From: Neorhizobium tomejilense
Lineage (GTDB): Bacteria; Pseudomonadota; Alphaproteobacteria; Rhizobiales; Rhizobiaceae
Direction: 5' to 3'
Length of the DNA: 64,000 nucleotides
NCBI GenBank assembly: GCA_002968845.1
Contig: PVBG01000002.1
Location: forward strand, 248,001-312,000
The position numbers and the translations under genes were made by a program. Shown in pieces: positions 43,977 to 53,183 of the stretch (within the stretch, counting starts at the first letter, position 1; the number at the start of each line of letters is the position of its first letter). The notes beneath the pieces are model-generated. The model made no database searches. It was not told the origin of the DNA and was given only the letters and a program-made list of their open reading frames with translations.

Positions 43977-45476
43977 TCAGGCGCGCAGGCGCGGACGCTC
44001 GGTGCGGGTCTCACGCACCGCCTTTGTCTTGAAGTGGCCGAGCAGTGCTGCCAGCCGGCCGCTGATGCCGACGAGGCTCCGGGTCGAGGCGTTGGTCTCT
44101 TCCATCAGCGCGGCGTTCTGCTGGGTGATCTGGTCCATGCTGCGGATCGCGGAATTGATCTCCTCGATGCCGGAAGCCTGTTCCTGGGCCGAGCGCGCGA
44201 TCGACGAGATATGGTCATCGATAGACTTGACGCGATCGCCGATGCCTACCAGCGCCTGTCCCGTCCTGTTGACGAGCTCGACGCCGCGGTGGACGTCGTT
44301 CGAAGACTGGTCGATCAGTTCCTTGATCTCCTTGGCGGCCGCCGCGGATCGCTGCGCCAGCTCGCGGACTTCCTGCGCGACGACCGCAAAACCCTTGCCC
44401 TGTTCGCCCGCGCGGGCCGCTTCCACACCTGCATTGAGCGCTAGAAGATTGGTCTGGAAGGCGATCTCGTCGATCGCCCCGATGATCTGGGTCATCTTCT
44501 GCGAGGACTGCTCGATATCGCCCATCGCTGCAATCGCTTCCTCGACCACCTTGCCGGAGCGGACAGTCTCCGAAGCGGATTCACGCGCAATCACCTGCAC
44601 TTCGCGGGTCCGCTGCGCTGCCTGGCCGGAAATCGTCGTAATCTCTTCCAATGCCGCCGCCGTCTGTTCGAGCGCGGAAGCCTGCTGTTCCGTGCGCCGG
44701 GCCATGTTTTCTGCAGCCGACGAAATGCCGCCCGCCTCGGCGCGCACCTGTTCGACGGAGGTGCTGATCTCGCGCATCGCCGCGTCGAGCTCGGCAACGG
44801 AGGAATTGTAGTTCTGCCGCAGCTTGGCGAAATTCGGTGCCAGTTCCTGCCAGAGTTCGGATGTCAGATCGCCATCGGAAAGGCTCTTCAGGGCGCCATC
44901 GAGCGCCGCAAGCGCTGCGTCCTGCTCGGCCTTGGCCTTTTCCTGCCTGGCTTCGACCTCTCTGCGCTCGTCGCCCAGCGCCTCGAGATAGACCGAAATG
45001 GCGTAGTCCATGTCCAGCAGGGCGGCCTTGACGACGGAAGAAAGATGTTCGGAAAGCACCTTCGCCTTCTTCTCCTGGAAGAAGCCGCTCATCTCACGGG
45101 CCACTACGGCGCGGATGATGCCATCGAGAACCAGCGCATAACCGCCGATATACCAGCGCGGCTCGAGACCGAGCCGGGCATGAGTGCGGCCGATCGCGGA
45201 AACCGCCTCCACATAATTGTCATCGTATCTGCCGGATGCGATGCCTTCCCAATGGGCAGCCTGGCGGCTCTTGGCATGGGCGATATGGGCGTCGTTGGAG
45301 AAGAACTTGGCGGTCTGCGGATTGCCCTTGACCTTGCGGTAAAAGGCATCCAGCGCGCCACCGACCGTTTCCTTGATGACGGGCCGGACCTCGGCCAGAG
45401 ACCGGCGCTGCTCTTGGCCAAGGCCTATGAATTCAAGGCGTTCGGCGAGATCGGCTTTGTGGTTCTGGTCTTTCAT
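43977..45476 (-). CDS. Globin-coupled methyl-accepting chemoreceptor (HemAT-like), cytosolic
   Basis: A 499-residue soluble receptor. Residues about 10-170 form a protoglobin sensor whose proximal haem His is in [14 protein letters not shown] (about H99). It has no membrane segment. A linker helix (about 170-235) leads to a long coiled-coil signalling domain with the hairpin tip [20 protein letters not shown] and [15 protein letters not shown] region ([12 protein letters not shown]). It should sense O2 or a similar gas and signal to a CheA. No C-terminal CheR pentapeptide is visible. Confidence 0.93.
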   Translation of the reverse strand: MKDQNHKADLAERLEFIGLGQEQRRSLAEVRPVIKETVGGALDAFYRKVKGNPQTAKFFSNDAHIAHAKSRQAAHWEGIASGRYDDNYVEAVSAIGRTHARLGLEPRWYIGGYALVLDGIIRAVVAREMSGFFQEKKAKVLSEHLSSVVKAALLDMDYAISVYLEALGDERREVEARQEKAKAEQDAALAALDGALKSLSDGDLTSELWQELAPNFAKLRQNYNSSVAELDAAMREISTSVEQVRAEAGGISSAAENMARRTEQQASALEQTAAALEEITTISGQAAQRTREVQVIARESASETVRSGKVVEEAIAAMGDIEQSSQKMTQIIGAIDEIAFQTNLLALNAGVEAARAGEQGKGFAVVAQEVRELAQRSAAAAKEIKELIDQSSNDVHRGVELVNRTGQALVGIGDRVKSIDDHISSIARSAQEQASGIEEINSAIRSMDQITQQNAALMEETNASTRSLVGISGRLAALLGHFKTKAVRETRTERPRLRA

Positions 45477-45775
45477 GGAGGTCTCCGGAGATTGAAGGGG
45501 TCCACACGGCCATCCGGATATGAGATGCGTATGCGTGCATCGGCACTTCTAGGAGTGAAGCTTTAACGCGCTGTTAGCCATGCCTCCTAGTTTTTGAATA
45601 ATTATAAATTGGAACGCATTGAAAACGATGTTCGGGCGGGAAGCCTCACGAGACGTTCGCAAGTAGGGCGCCGAGGCTCTGCGCAGAGCTGAGGGGCATC
45701 AGTCTCCCCAAGCAAGAGCTTGCCATCCGGGCTTCGAGCCCTTAGCTCCTGTTTCACGAAACCTTAAGATTCCCG
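45477..45775. other. Intergenic region between the chemoreceptor gene and recF
   Basis: No gene, hairpin terminator or RNA is supported. The divergent promoters of the chemoreceptor gene and recF must lie here. The most AT-rich part is 45590-45615 (TTTTTGAATAATTATAAATT), the likeliest place for a -10 element. Confidence 0.4.
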
Positions 45776-46900
45776 ATGGCGCAGAAGACCTCCCTTTCCC
45801 GGCTGAAGCTCACCGATTTCCGCAATTATGCGGAAGCGGCGCTGCCGCTCGACGGGCGGCATGTGGTGCTGACCGGCGAGAACGGCGCGGGCAAGACCAA
45901 TCTCTTGGAAGCCGTTTCCTTCCTGTCGCCCGGCCGCGGACTGCGCCGCGCCGTGCTGTCCGACGTGACGCGCGTCGGCGCCGCCGGCGGGTTCACCATT
46001 TTTGCCGATGTCGACGGCATGGACGGCGAGGTTTCGATCGGCACCGGCATCGAGCCGGGCGAAGGCGAAAGCGTTACCCGCAAGCTCAGGATCAACGGCA
46101 CCCCGGCCAAATCAACCGAGGAGCTTACCGACCACCTGAGCGTCCTGTGGCTGACGCCGGCGATGGACGGGCTGTTCACCGGTGCCTCATCGGACCGCCG
46201 CCGTTTCCTCGACCGCCTCGTCCTGTCGCTCGATCCCGGGCATGGCCGGCGGGCGAGCGACTTCGAGCGCGCCATGCGTAGCCGCAACAAGCTATTGTCG
46301 GAAGGCCGTTTCGACCCCTCCTGGCTGTCGGCCATCGAGGCGCAGATGGCCGGCCTCGGCATCGCCATGGCCGCGGCCCGGCAGGAGATGCTCGGGCTTC
46401 TGAGGACCCTGTCCGGCAATTCCGGCGAGACGCCGTTCCCGACGCCGGTGCTGGCGCTCGAAGGCTTCATGGATGGCGCGATGGACCGCCCGTCAGCCGA
46501 TCTCGAGGAAGACTATCTTGACATACTGCGCAACGGCCGTGGCCGCGATGCCGCCGCCGGCCGCACGCTCGACGGACCGCACCGTTCCGACCTACTGGTG
46601 CGCCATCGCGAGAAGGACATGGAGGCCGAGCGCTGCTCGACGGGTGAACAGAAGGCGCTGCTGATCGGCCTCGTGCTCGCCCATGCGCGTCTCACCGCCG
46701 ACATGACCGGTTACGCGCCGATCCTGCTGCTCGACGAGATCGCCGCCCATCTCGATGAAGGCCGGCGGGCGGCTCTCTTCGATCTCGTTCACGGTCTCGG
46801 CGGCCAGTCCTTCATGACCGGCACGGACCAGGCGATGTTTTCCGCGCTGGCCGACCGGGCACAGTTCTTTACCGTTGCGCATGGCGGCATCAGCGTTTGA
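45776..46900 (+). CDS. recF: DNA replication/repair protein RecF
   Basis: A 374-residue SMC-like ATPase of gap repair. Walker A is GENGAGKTNLLEAV (about 36-49), the signature region TGEQKALLIG, and Walker B LLLDEIAAHLDEGRR. It loads RecA at single-strand gaps with RecO and RecR (recR is also in this window, 15 kb downstream). The ATG at 45776 has no strong ribosome site nearby. It stands alone here, not in a dnaA-dnaN operon. Confidence 0.95.
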   Translation: MAQKTSLSRLKLTDFRNYAEAALPLDGRHVVLTGENGAGKTNLLEAVSFLSPGRGLRRAVLSDVTRVGAAGGFTIFADVDGMDGEVSIGTGIEPGEGESVTRKLRINGTPAKSTEELTDHLSVLWLTPAMDGLFTGASSDRRRFLDRLVLSLDPGHGRRASDFERAMRSRNKLLSEGRFDPSWLSAIEAQMAGLGIAMAAARQEMLGLLRTLSGNSGETPFPTPVLALEGFMDGAMDRPSADLEEDYLDILRNGRGRDAAAGRTLDGPHRSDLLVRHREKDMEAERCSTGEQKALLIGLVLAHARLTADMTGYAPILLLDEIAAHLDEGRRAALFDLVHGLGGQSFMTGTDQAMFSALADRAQFFTVAHGGISV

Positions 46901-46943
46901 AATCCACCTTACGCGGCCCGGCGGCCGGTGATATGATTGCACC

Positions 46944-47729
46944 ATGGAAAGCCTGACCCCGGAAAAATTGAGCGAAGACGAGATCGAGCGTTACCGCCGT
47001 CATATCCTGCTGCCGGAAATCGGCGGCGCGGGGCAGCAGAAGATGAAGAATGCCCGCGTGCTGGTGATCGGCGCCGGTGGGCTAGGCGCGCCGATCCTCG
47101 AGTACCTGGCGGCCGCCGGCATCGGCACGCTCGGGATCATCGACGACGACCGAGTTTCCCTTTCCAACCTGCAGCGGCAGGTCATCCACGATACCGGCAC
47201 GATCGGCGAGATGAAGACCAGGAGCGCCCGCGAGGCGATCGCCCGGCTCAACCCGCATGTCCGGGTCGTCGATTTCGAGGAGCGTTTTTCCGCCGAATGG
47301 GCTGCCCGCAAGCTCGCCCTGTTCGACCTGCTGATCGACGGTTCCGACAATTTCGACACCCGTTATGCGGCCGCCGATGCCGCGGAAGCCACCCGGATTC
47401 CGCTGGTGACCGGCGCGGTCGGCCGGTTCGACGGCTCGGTGACGGTGATGAAGCCGTACGAGACGGGACCGGACGGCGTTCTCAATCCCGGCTATCGCGA
47501 TCTCTTTCCGGAAAAGCCGCCGGCGGGACTGATCCCGTCCTGCGCCGAGACCGGCGTCCTGGGTGCACTGACGGGGGTGGTCGGCACGCTGATGGCGATG
47601 GAGGCGATCAAGCTCGTGACCGGCATCGGTGAACCGCTGGTCGGGCGACTGATGCTCTACGATTCGCTGTCGGCCCGCTTCGACATGATCAAATACAAGC
47701 GCCGCACGGCCAAGGCTGCCGCCGAGTGA
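46944..47729 (+). CDS. ThiF/MoeB-family adenylyltransferase lacking the zinc cysteines
   Basis: A 261-residue E1-like enzyme that adenylates the C-terminus of a sulfur-carrier protein (MoaD or ThiS). The ATP site is in VIGAGGLGAPILEYLAAAG, then DDDRVSLSNLQRQ and DGSDNFDTRY. There is a single Cys, in IPSCAETG, at the place of the catalytic or persulfide residue. The two CxxC pairs that bind Zn in E. coli MoeB are absent. Its stop overlaps the GNAT start (TGATG). Confidence 0.88.
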   Translation: MESLTPEKLSEDEIERYRRHILLPEIGGAGQQKMKNARVLVIGAGGLGAPILEYLAAAGIGTLGIIDDDRVSLSNLQRQVIHDTGTIGEMKTRSAREAIARLNPHVRVVDFEERFSAEWAARKLALFDLLIDGSDNFDTRYAAADAAEATRIPLVTGAVGRFDGSVTVMKPYETGPDGVLNPGYRDLFPEKPPAGLIPSCAETGVLGALTGVVGTLMAMEAIKLVTGIGEPLVGRLMLYDSLSARFDMIKYKRRTAKAAAE

Positions 47730-48214
47730 TGGAGCCCGCCGCGGTTGAGATTGTTCGCATCGACGAGGATTTCGGGCGCTGGGACGAACTTCTGGCGCTC
47801 ATCCTCTCCTCCTTCGCCTATATGGACGGCGTCATCGACCCGCCCTCCTCGGCGCATCGGCTGACGCTCGCCTCGCTCGCCCGGAAGGCCCGCGACGAGA
47901 TCGCGTTTGCGGCGATCGAAGGCGGCAGACTCGCCGGCTGCGTCTTCTGCAAACCGGAGCCGGGCTTCCTCTATATCGGCAAGCTCGCCGTCGCCCCGGC
48001 CAGCCAGGGCAAGGGCATAGGCCGGCGGCTGCTGTCGGTGGCAGAGGCGATTGCCCGGGAAAAGGGCCTGCCGGCGCTGCGGCTCGAAACCCGCATTGAA
48101 CTGACCGCCAATCACGCGGCCTTCGCAAGATGGGGCTTCGCCAGGACGGCGGAAAACTCCCATCCGGGCTTCACCCGCACCACCTCGATCGAGATGCAGA
48201 AGCGGCTGGGGTAA
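47729..48214 (+). CDS. GNAT-family N-acetyltransferase
   Basis: A 161-residue acetyltransferase. The acetyl-CoA motif is LAVAPASQGKGIGRRLL (about 86-102), followed by LPALRLETRIELTANHAAFA and the C-terminal FARWGF strand. The substrate is unknown. The ATG at 47729 overlaps the preceding stop, so both are translated in a coupled way. Confidence 0.88.
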   Translation: MEPAAVEIVRIDEDFGRWDELLALILSSFAYMDGVIDPPSSAHRLTLASLARKARDEIAFAAIEGGRLAGCVFCKPEPGFLYIGKLAVAPASQGKGIGRRLLSVAEAIAREKGLPALRLETRIELTANHAAFARWGFARTAENSHPGFTRTTSIEMQKRLG

Positions 48215-48217
48215 AGG

Positions 48218-49222
48218 TCAATTGCGGCCCGGAAGCACCCGGTTCGGCGGGCGGTGGCCGTCGAAGAAGGTCCGGATGTTGATGATCACCTTGTCGCCCA
48301 TGTCGATCCGGCCCTCGATCGTCGCCGAGCCCATATGCGGCAGCAGCACGACCCGGCCCTGATGGGCGAGCTTGACGAGTTTCGGGTTTATCGCCGGCTC
48401 GTTCTGGTAGACGTCGAGGCCGGCGCCGGCGATCTTGTTGTCGCGCAGAAGCTGGATCATCGCCGCCTCGTCGATGATGTCGCCGCGGGCTGTGTTGACG
48501 ATGATCGAGCCCGGCTGCATCAGCGCCAGGCGCCGCGCCGAGAGAAGATGGAAGGTCGCCGGTGTCGAGGGACAATTGACCGAGACGATATCGACGCGGG
48601 CGAGCATCTGGTCGAGGCTGTCCCAATAGGTTGCCTCGAGCTCCTCTTCCGTCGCAGGGCTAACACGCTTGCGATTATGGTAGTGGATCGACAGGCCAAA
48701 AGCCTTGGCGCGGCGGGCGACGGCTGTGCCGATGCGGCCCATGCCGACGATGCCGATACGTTTGCCCCAGATTCGTCGGCCGAGCATCCAGGTGGGACTC
48801 CAGCCCGTCCACTCACCCGGCTTGTCGGTGAGGATGCGCGAGCCCTCCGCGAGCCGCCGGTTGACGGCGAGGATCAGCGCCACGGTCATGTCTGCCGTGT
48901 CCTCGGTCAGCACGTTCGGCGTGTTGGTAACGGTGATGCCTTTCCTGGCGGCGGCGTCGACATCGATATGGTCGAAGCCGTTGGAGAAGCTGGCGATCAA
49001 CTTGAGTTGCGGCCCGGCCTCCTCGATCAGCGCCTCGTCGATACGGTCGGTCACCGTCGGCACCAGCACGTCGGCAGACTTCATGGCGGCCGCCAGCTCG
49101 TCGCGCGAACGCGGCGTGTCGTCGATATTGAGTTCGGCCTCGAACAGCTCGCGCATGCGGGTTTCCACCGCATCCGGCAGCTTACGGGTGATATAGACCT
49201 TGGGTTTCTTCTTCGCCGTCAT
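48218..49222 (-). CDS. D-isomer-specific 2-hydroxyacid dehydrogenase (glyoxylate/hydroxypyruvate reductase type)
   Basis: A 334-residue NAD(P)-dependent enzyme. The dinucleotide fold has GMGRIGTAVARRAK (about 162-175). The catalytic Arg is near INTARGDIID, Glu follows about 30 residues on and His is in LLPHMGSAT. It most resembles glyoxylate or hydroxypyruvate reductases (GyaR). It is convergent with the GNAT gene (3 bases between stops) and divergent from the SH3 gene. Confidence 0.9.
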   Translation of the reverse strand: MTAKKKPKVYITRKLPDAVETRMRELFEAELNIDDTPRSRDELAAAMKSADVLVPTVTDRIDEALIEEAGPQLKLIASFSNGFDHIDVDAAARKGITVTNTPNVLTEDTADMTVALILAVNRRLAEGSRILTDKPGEWTGWSPTWMLGRRIWGKRIGIVGMGRIGTAVARRAKAFGLSIHYHNRKRVSPATEEELEATYWDSLDQMLARVDIVSVNCPSTPATFHLLSARRLALMQPGSIIVNTARGDIIDEAAMIQLLRDNKIAGAGLDVYQNEPAINPKLVKLAHQGRVVLLPHMGSATIEGRIDMGDKVIINIRTFFDGHRPPNRVLPGRN

Positions 49223-49241
49223 GAAACTCTCTGCCTGACGC

Positions 49242-49285
49242 CTTGAAGCACGAAACCTGAACGTATCCGGGGTTCGTGCTTCAAG
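49242..49285. repeat. Perfect 13-base inverted repeat in the divergent spacer
   Basis: CTTGAAGCACGAA (49242-49254) and TTCGTGCTTCAAG (49273-49285), 18 bases apart. It starts 20 bases from the dehydrogenase start, in its leader. It could be an operator or a leader hairpin; there is no T-run. Confidence 0.6.
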
Positions 49286-49305
49286 CTCTGTTCGACATAT
49301 GTCGT

Positions 49306-49345
49306 TATCCCGAAACCGGCACCCGCTTTCGGGCGACCTGCTTTA
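49306..49345. repeat. Rhizobial-type short palindromic intergenic repeat
   Basis: CCCGAAA (49309-49315) and TTTCGGG (49328-49334) enclose CCGGCACCCGC, followed by CGACCTGCT. It resembles short palindromes of the CCGAAAACCGG...CGGACC type common between genes in Rhizobiaceae. A second, looser copy is at 51061-51095. Confidence 0.45.
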
Positions 49346-49474
49346 GGAGGTCCTTAACCAAGTCGCGCGATATTCAATTCATCCAGGGCGTTTTCTACCA
49401 GACCCGTCAGCGAAGACAAACAAAACCTCGCGAGGTTCCCGAAAGCCCGAGATCGCTCAGCCGGAACCAAACAT

Positions 49475-50017
49475 ATGCGTCGCGCCATTCTTTCCTCCTT
49501 CATCGCTCTTTCCTTCGGGCTTGTCGCCTCCCTTTCCGCAACCGCCCCGAGCTATGCTCAGGGCGCCGCCAAGGGTCCGAGCGGCCTGCCGCTGCCGCGT
49601 TTCGTCAGCCTCAAGTCGAGGAAGGTCAATATCCGCATCGGCCCGAGCACGGACTATGCGGTTTCCTGGATGTATATGAAATCCGGCACGCCGATGGAAA
49701 TCATCCAGGAATACGAAAACTGGCGGCGCGTTCGCGACGCCGAGGGCACCGAGGGCTGGGTGAACCAGGCTCTGCTCTCGGGCGACCGGACCGCAGTCGC
49801 CGCCCCGTGGATGCGCGGCAAGGGCAAGGATATCTACGTCAACATGCGCCGCGACCCGCAGGCGACGGCCGCCATCCTCGCCAAGCTGGAGCCGGGCGTC
49901 GTACTGCAGATCAAGGAATGCAACGGCGATTGGTGCCGCGCCGAAACCAACGGCGCCGAGGGCTGGATCGCCCAGGCCGAAATCTGGGGCGCCTATCCCG
50001 GCGAGGCCTTTAAGTAA
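49475..50017 (+). CDS. Secreted SH3-domain protein
   Basis: A 180-residue exported protein with a signal peptide (FIALSFGLVASLSATA, cut near SYAQ). Two bacterial SH3-like domains follow: about 45-105 (VNIRIGPSTDYAVSWMYMKSG, WVNQALLSG) and about 115-175 (VNMRRDPQATAAILAKLEPG, CNGDWCRAET). Such modules bind cell-wall peptides. The length and pair of domains are typical of the rhizobial DUF1058/SH3 family. A paired Cys (149 and 154 region) might form a disulfide. Confidence 0.88.
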   Translation: MRRAILSSFIALSFGLVASLSATAPSYAQGAAKGPSGLPLPRFVSLKSRKVNIRIGPSTDYAVSWMYMKSGTPMEIIQEYENWRRVRDAEGTEGWVNQALLSGDRTAVAAPWMRGKGKDIYVNMRRDPQATAAILAKLEPGVVLQIKECNGDWCRAETNGAEGWIAQAEIWGAYPGEAFK

Positions 50018-50035
50018 GCTCTCTCCTGCGAGGCC

Positions 50036-51028
50036 TCAGATGAGGCCCTGCTTCTTCGCAGCATCGGTGAGCGACGCCATCGGGCGCGGGCCTATCTGCT
50101 GGATGCAGATGGCGGCCGCAAGGCAGCCGAGCTTGCCGCAATCCTCGAGCGAACGGTCCTGGGTATAACCGAACAGGAAGCCGGCCGCGAAGAGGTCGCC
50201 GGCGCCGGTCGTATCGACCAGTTCCCTGATCGGATAGGCGTCGATCTTCACGCGTTCGTCGCCGCGAATGATGATCGCGCCTTCCTCGCTGAGCGTCACC
50301 GCCGCCAGCTTGCAGTCTTCAGATATCTTCTTCAGCGCCAGTTCGAAATCCTCTGTCTCGTAGAGCGACAGCGCTTCCTGTTTGTTGGCGAACACGATGT
50401 CGACCGTGCCGGAACGCATCAGGTCGAGGAATTCGGCACGGTAGCGGCCGACGCAGAAGGGGTCAGACAGCGTCATCGACACTTCGCGGCCATGCTCGTG
50501 GGCGATGCGGGCTGATTCGCGGATCGCTTCCTTGGCGCGCGGCGGATCCCAGAGGTAACCTTCGAAATAGGTGACCTTGGCCTCGGCAACGACATCCTCT
50601 TCGACATGTTCCGGGCCGAGATCGACGCAGGCGCCAAGATAGGTGTTCATCGAACGCTCGCCATCCGGCGTCACGAAGATCATCGAACGGGCGGTTGGCG
50701 GGTGGGTGCCTTCCGGCCTGGTCTGATAGTGCACGCCCTGGGCGCGGATATCGTGCTGGAAGATGTTGCCGAGCTGGTCTTCCGCAACCTTGCCGAAATA
50801 GGCGGCCTTGCCGCCGAAACCGGCAATGCCGGCTGCCGTGTTGCCGGCCGAACCGCCAGACGCTTCCACTGCAGGACCCATCTTGGAATAGAGGAGTTCG
50901 GCGCGCTCGGCATCGATCAGGTTCATCGCGCCCTTGGTGATCGCATTGTCGCTCAGGAAATTGTCGTCGCAGCGGGCGAGAATATCCACGATGGCATTGC
51001 CGATGGTGAGCACGTCGAACTTGGGCAT
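50036..51028 (-). CDS. PfkB-family carbohydrate kinase, adenosine-kinase type
   Basis: A 330-residue ribokinase-fold enzyme. The N-terminal FDVLTIGNAIVDILARCDD and the GGSAGNTAAGIAGFGGKAAYFG substrate-site region are followed by the C-terminal PfkB signature DTTGAGDLFAAGFLFGY with its catalytic Asp. Rhizobial proteins of this length are usually called adenosine kinase. It would recycle adenosine to AMP. It converges on the SH3 gene. Confidence 0.9.
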   Translation of the reverse strand: MPKFDVLTIGNAIVDILARCDDNFLSDNAITKGAMNLIDAERAELLYSKMGPAVEASGGSAGNTAAGIAGFGGKAAYFGKVAEDQLGNIFQHDIRAQGVHYQTRPEGTHPPTARSMIFVTPDGERSMNTYLGACVDLGPEHVEEDVVAEAKVTYFEGYLWDPPRAKEAIRESARIAHEHGREVSMTLSDPFCVGRYRAEFLDLMRSGTVDIVFANKQEALSLYETEDFELALKKISEDCKLAAVTLSEEGAIIIRGDERVKIDAYPIRELVDTTGAGDLFAAGFLFGYTQDRSLEDCGKLGCLAAAICIQQIGPRPMASLTDAAKKQGLI

Positions 51029-51060
51029 CCGGTCTTGATCCTCTTGGGAAGCAGTTTATC

Positions 51061-51095
51061 GCGAAAACCGGTATTCGGGTTTTGGACCGATTGGA
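51061..51095. repeat. Rhizobial-type short intergenic repeat, second copy
   Basis: GCGAAAACCGGTATTCGGG followed by TTTTGGACCGAT. It resembles the element at 49306-49345 and the common rhizobial CGAAAACCGG..TTTTCGGACC motif. It is about 35 bases upstream of the kinase start. Confidence 0.4.
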
Positions 51096-51202
51096 AGGGA
51101 AAATAACCGCAATGCCCGCAATCCGGGGTATTTTGCCCCAACTCTCACAAGGCCGACCCTGGGCCGTCACTCTGCTGTCACGATCACAGGTTATACATCC
51201 GA

Positions 51203-51301
51203 CGATCCGGTTGTGTTGCCGACCACGGATGAACTGGCGGCCGACCACCGGATGTCCTGGACGAGACCAGGAGGGAAAGCGGGGATTGCCCCGCTTTTTT
51301 G
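51203..51301 (+). ncRNA. Candidate small RNA with intrinsic terminator
   Basis: Lies in the 388-base gap between the kinase (minus) and AEC transporter (plus). AAAGCGGGG, loop ATTG, CCCCGCTTT plus further T (51276-51301) is a textbook intrinsic terminator on plus, with no plus gene upstream. It is preceded by a TCCTGG/CCAGGA hairpin (51255-51272). A TTATAC at 51191 could serve as -10, giving about 99 bases. No good open frame is inside. The rest of the gap shows nothing else. Confidence 0.5.
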
Positions 51302-51416
51302 TTGCGCGCCCGTCGCCGCGACTTCCAGCCAAATAGCTTCTCTGCACCAAACGTATTTGTCGCGAGCCGCGACATGCGTTAGACGCATAAAAACGTCTCC
51401 ATAGAAAGCCTGCCCC

Positions 51417-52361
51417 TTGTCCTCCGTCTTCCTGAATGTCGTACCCCTCTTCATCCTGATCCTGATCGGCTGGATGACAGCGAAAACCGGGATATTGAAG
51501 GAGGAGACCGGCGACGCGCTCGGCGAGTTCGTGTTCAAGATCGCTGTCCCCATGCTAATCTTCCGGACGCTGGCGGATGCGCATTTCGAAGGAGCCTCGC
51601 CGTTCCGGCTGTGGACCGTCTATTTCCTCGGGGTCGCCATGACCTGGGGGATCGGTCATATGCTCACCACCCGCGTTTTTGGCCGGGATGCGAAGATCGG
51701 CGTGATCGCCGGCATGTCCGGCTCGTTCGCCAACAACGTCTTCATCGGACTGCCGCTGGTCGCCCAAGTCGTCGGCAAGGATGGGCTGGTGGCGATCTCC
51801 ATCCTGCTTGCGATCCACCTGCCGCTGATGATGGTGGCCGGCACGATCCTGATGGAGGGCGCAGCCGCCAAGGTCGACGGCGGCGAAAAGCGCGGCATCG
51901 TAGCGGTCCTCGGGCAGGTAGGCTCCAACCTTGCCCGCAACCCCCTGGTGATCGCGCTCATCGTTGGCGTCGGCTTCAATTTCCTCGGCCTGCATCTCCC
52001 GTCGGCGGCGGCCATCGTCGTCGACCAGATTTCCGCCGCGGCGAGCCCGGTCGCACTGATATCGATCGGCATGGCGCTGACCAGATATCCGATCCGGGGC
52101 GATATCGGCCTTTCGGGCGCCGCCGCGGTGCTGAAGCTGCTGGTGCTGCCGGCGCTCGTCTTCCTGATGAGTTATCTGTTTGGCCTGCCGAAGGACTGGA
52201 CCGCGGCGCTGGTGCTGACCGCCTCGGTGCCGACCGGCATCAATGCCTGGCTGATCGCCCAGCGCTTCCGCTCCGGCCATAGCCTTGCGGCCTCGGTGAT
52301 CAGCATGACCACCGCATTCGGCGTCTTCACCGTCGGCTTCTGGGCATGGCTGCTCGGCTGA
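51417..52361 (+). CDS. AEC (auxin efflux carrier)-family transporter
   Basis: A 314-residue inner-membrane transporter with about ten membrane segments, for example VVPLFILILIGWMTAKTGIL and SLAASVISMTTAFGVFTV. The GSFANNVFIGLPL and NPLVIALIVG stretches are typical of the family. Family members move malonate, malate or amino acids; the substrate here is unknown. No ATG is available, so a TTG at 51417 is used, giving a start at the first homologous residues. Confidence 0.85.
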   Translation: MSSVFLNVVPLFILILIGWMTAKTGILKEETGDALGEFVFKIAVPMLIFRTLADAHFEGASPFRLWTVYFLGVAMTWGIGHMLTTRVFGRDAKIGVIAGMSGSFANNVFIGLPLVAQVVGKDGLVAISILLAIHLPLMMVAGTILMEGAAAKVDGGEKRGIVAVLGQVGSNLARNPLVIALIVGVGFNFLGLHLPSAAAIVVDQISAAASPVALISIGMALTRYPIRGDIGLSGAAAVLKLLVLPALVFLMSYLFGLPKDWTAALVLTASVPTGINAWLIAQRFRSGHSLAASVISMTTAFGVFTVGFWAWLLG

Positions 52362-52398
52362 GCCAAGCCGCATCTCCGATTACGAAAGCCCAAAACAA

Positions 52399-52424
52399 AA
52401 ATGCCCGACTGACGCCGGGCATTT
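52399..52424. terminator. Bidirectional terminator between the AEC gene and cytochrome c gene
   Basis: AAATGCCCG, 8-base loop, CGGGCATTT. On minus the stem is followed by TTGTTTTGG, a T-rich end that suits the cytochrome c gene; on plus it ends with TTTC. It lies 38 bases after the AEC stop and 27 after the cytochrome stop. Confidence 0.72.
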
Positions 52425-52450
52425 CAATTGGAATTCGTGGGACTTGCCGA

Positions 52451-53032
52451 TCAGTTGGTGGCGGGCGCCGGAGCGGCTGCATTCGGGTCCGGAAGCGGAA
52501 CGGGCGAATCAGCCAGCGTGCGCAGGTAGGCAATCAGGTTGGCGCGCTCGGCATCGTTCTTCAGACCGGCGAAGCCCATCGCCGTACCCTTCACGAAAGC
52601 TTTCGGAGCGGTCAGGAAATGGTTGAGGTTGTCGAAGGTCCAGTGCTCGGCACCGCCCTTGGAGAACTCCTTCATGCCGGCCGAATAGGAAAAGCCTTCA
52701 TGTCCGGCGATAGGACGGTCGACAATGCTCCAGAGATCGGGGCCGACCTTGTTCGGTCCGCCCTTCTCCCCGGAATGACAGCTCTGACACTTCTTGAATG
52801 CGGCTTCCCCGGCCTTGGCGTCGGCTTTCGCCAGCAGCTGCGCGATCGGAACGGCGGCAGCAGCGGGTGCAGCGGCTTCACCGGCTGCGGGCTCTTCGGC
52901 GGCGACGATGGCAAAACCTGCCTTCTCGGGTACCTCCGAGTGGAAAATGCCTTCCGAGGCAATGGACACCGACATCAAGACGAAAACAGTAGCAAGCAGG
53001 GCGCCTGCCGCCATGTTGACATTGGGGTTCAT
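52451..53032 (-). CDS. Membrane-anchored c-type cytochrome (CycM-like)
   Basis: A 193-residue protein. An uncleaved N-terminal anchor (about 8-26: [19 protein letters not shown]) and an Ala/Pro/Glu-rich linker are followed by a class I cytochrome c domain. The haem site is KCQSCHSG (about 82-86), and the Met ligand is likely in [10 protein letters not shown]. The C-terminus is Pro/Ala-rich. Such cytochromes pass electrons from the bc1 complex to terminal oxidase. Confidence 0.9.
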   Translation of the reverse strand: MNPNVNMAAGALLATVFVLMSVSIASEGIFHSEVPEKAGFAIVAAEEPAAGEAAAPAAAAVPIAQLLAKADAKAGEAAFKKCQSCHSGEKGGPNKVGPDLWSIVDRPIAGHEGFSYSAGMKEFSKGGAEHWTFDNLNHFLTAPKAFVKGTAMGFAGLKNDAERANLIAYLRTLADSPVPLPDPNAAAPAPATN

Positions 53033-53183
53033 CCGCAAAAGCTCCTTCGCAACCGCCTGTGGGAAAGCGGACCATCTTGAAATCGCGCGGAACCTATGTC
53101 TTTTGCATGGTTGTTGCAACACGATTATCGTCCCGCGCGTGAGACTTTTTGACACTGTTTACGCGGGAATAGAAGGGTCTCTC

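Noticed and set aside
51213..51404. 63-residue plus-strand frame (TTG start)
   Set aside because: It spans the intrinsic terminator at 51276-51301 and has no homology or ribosome site.
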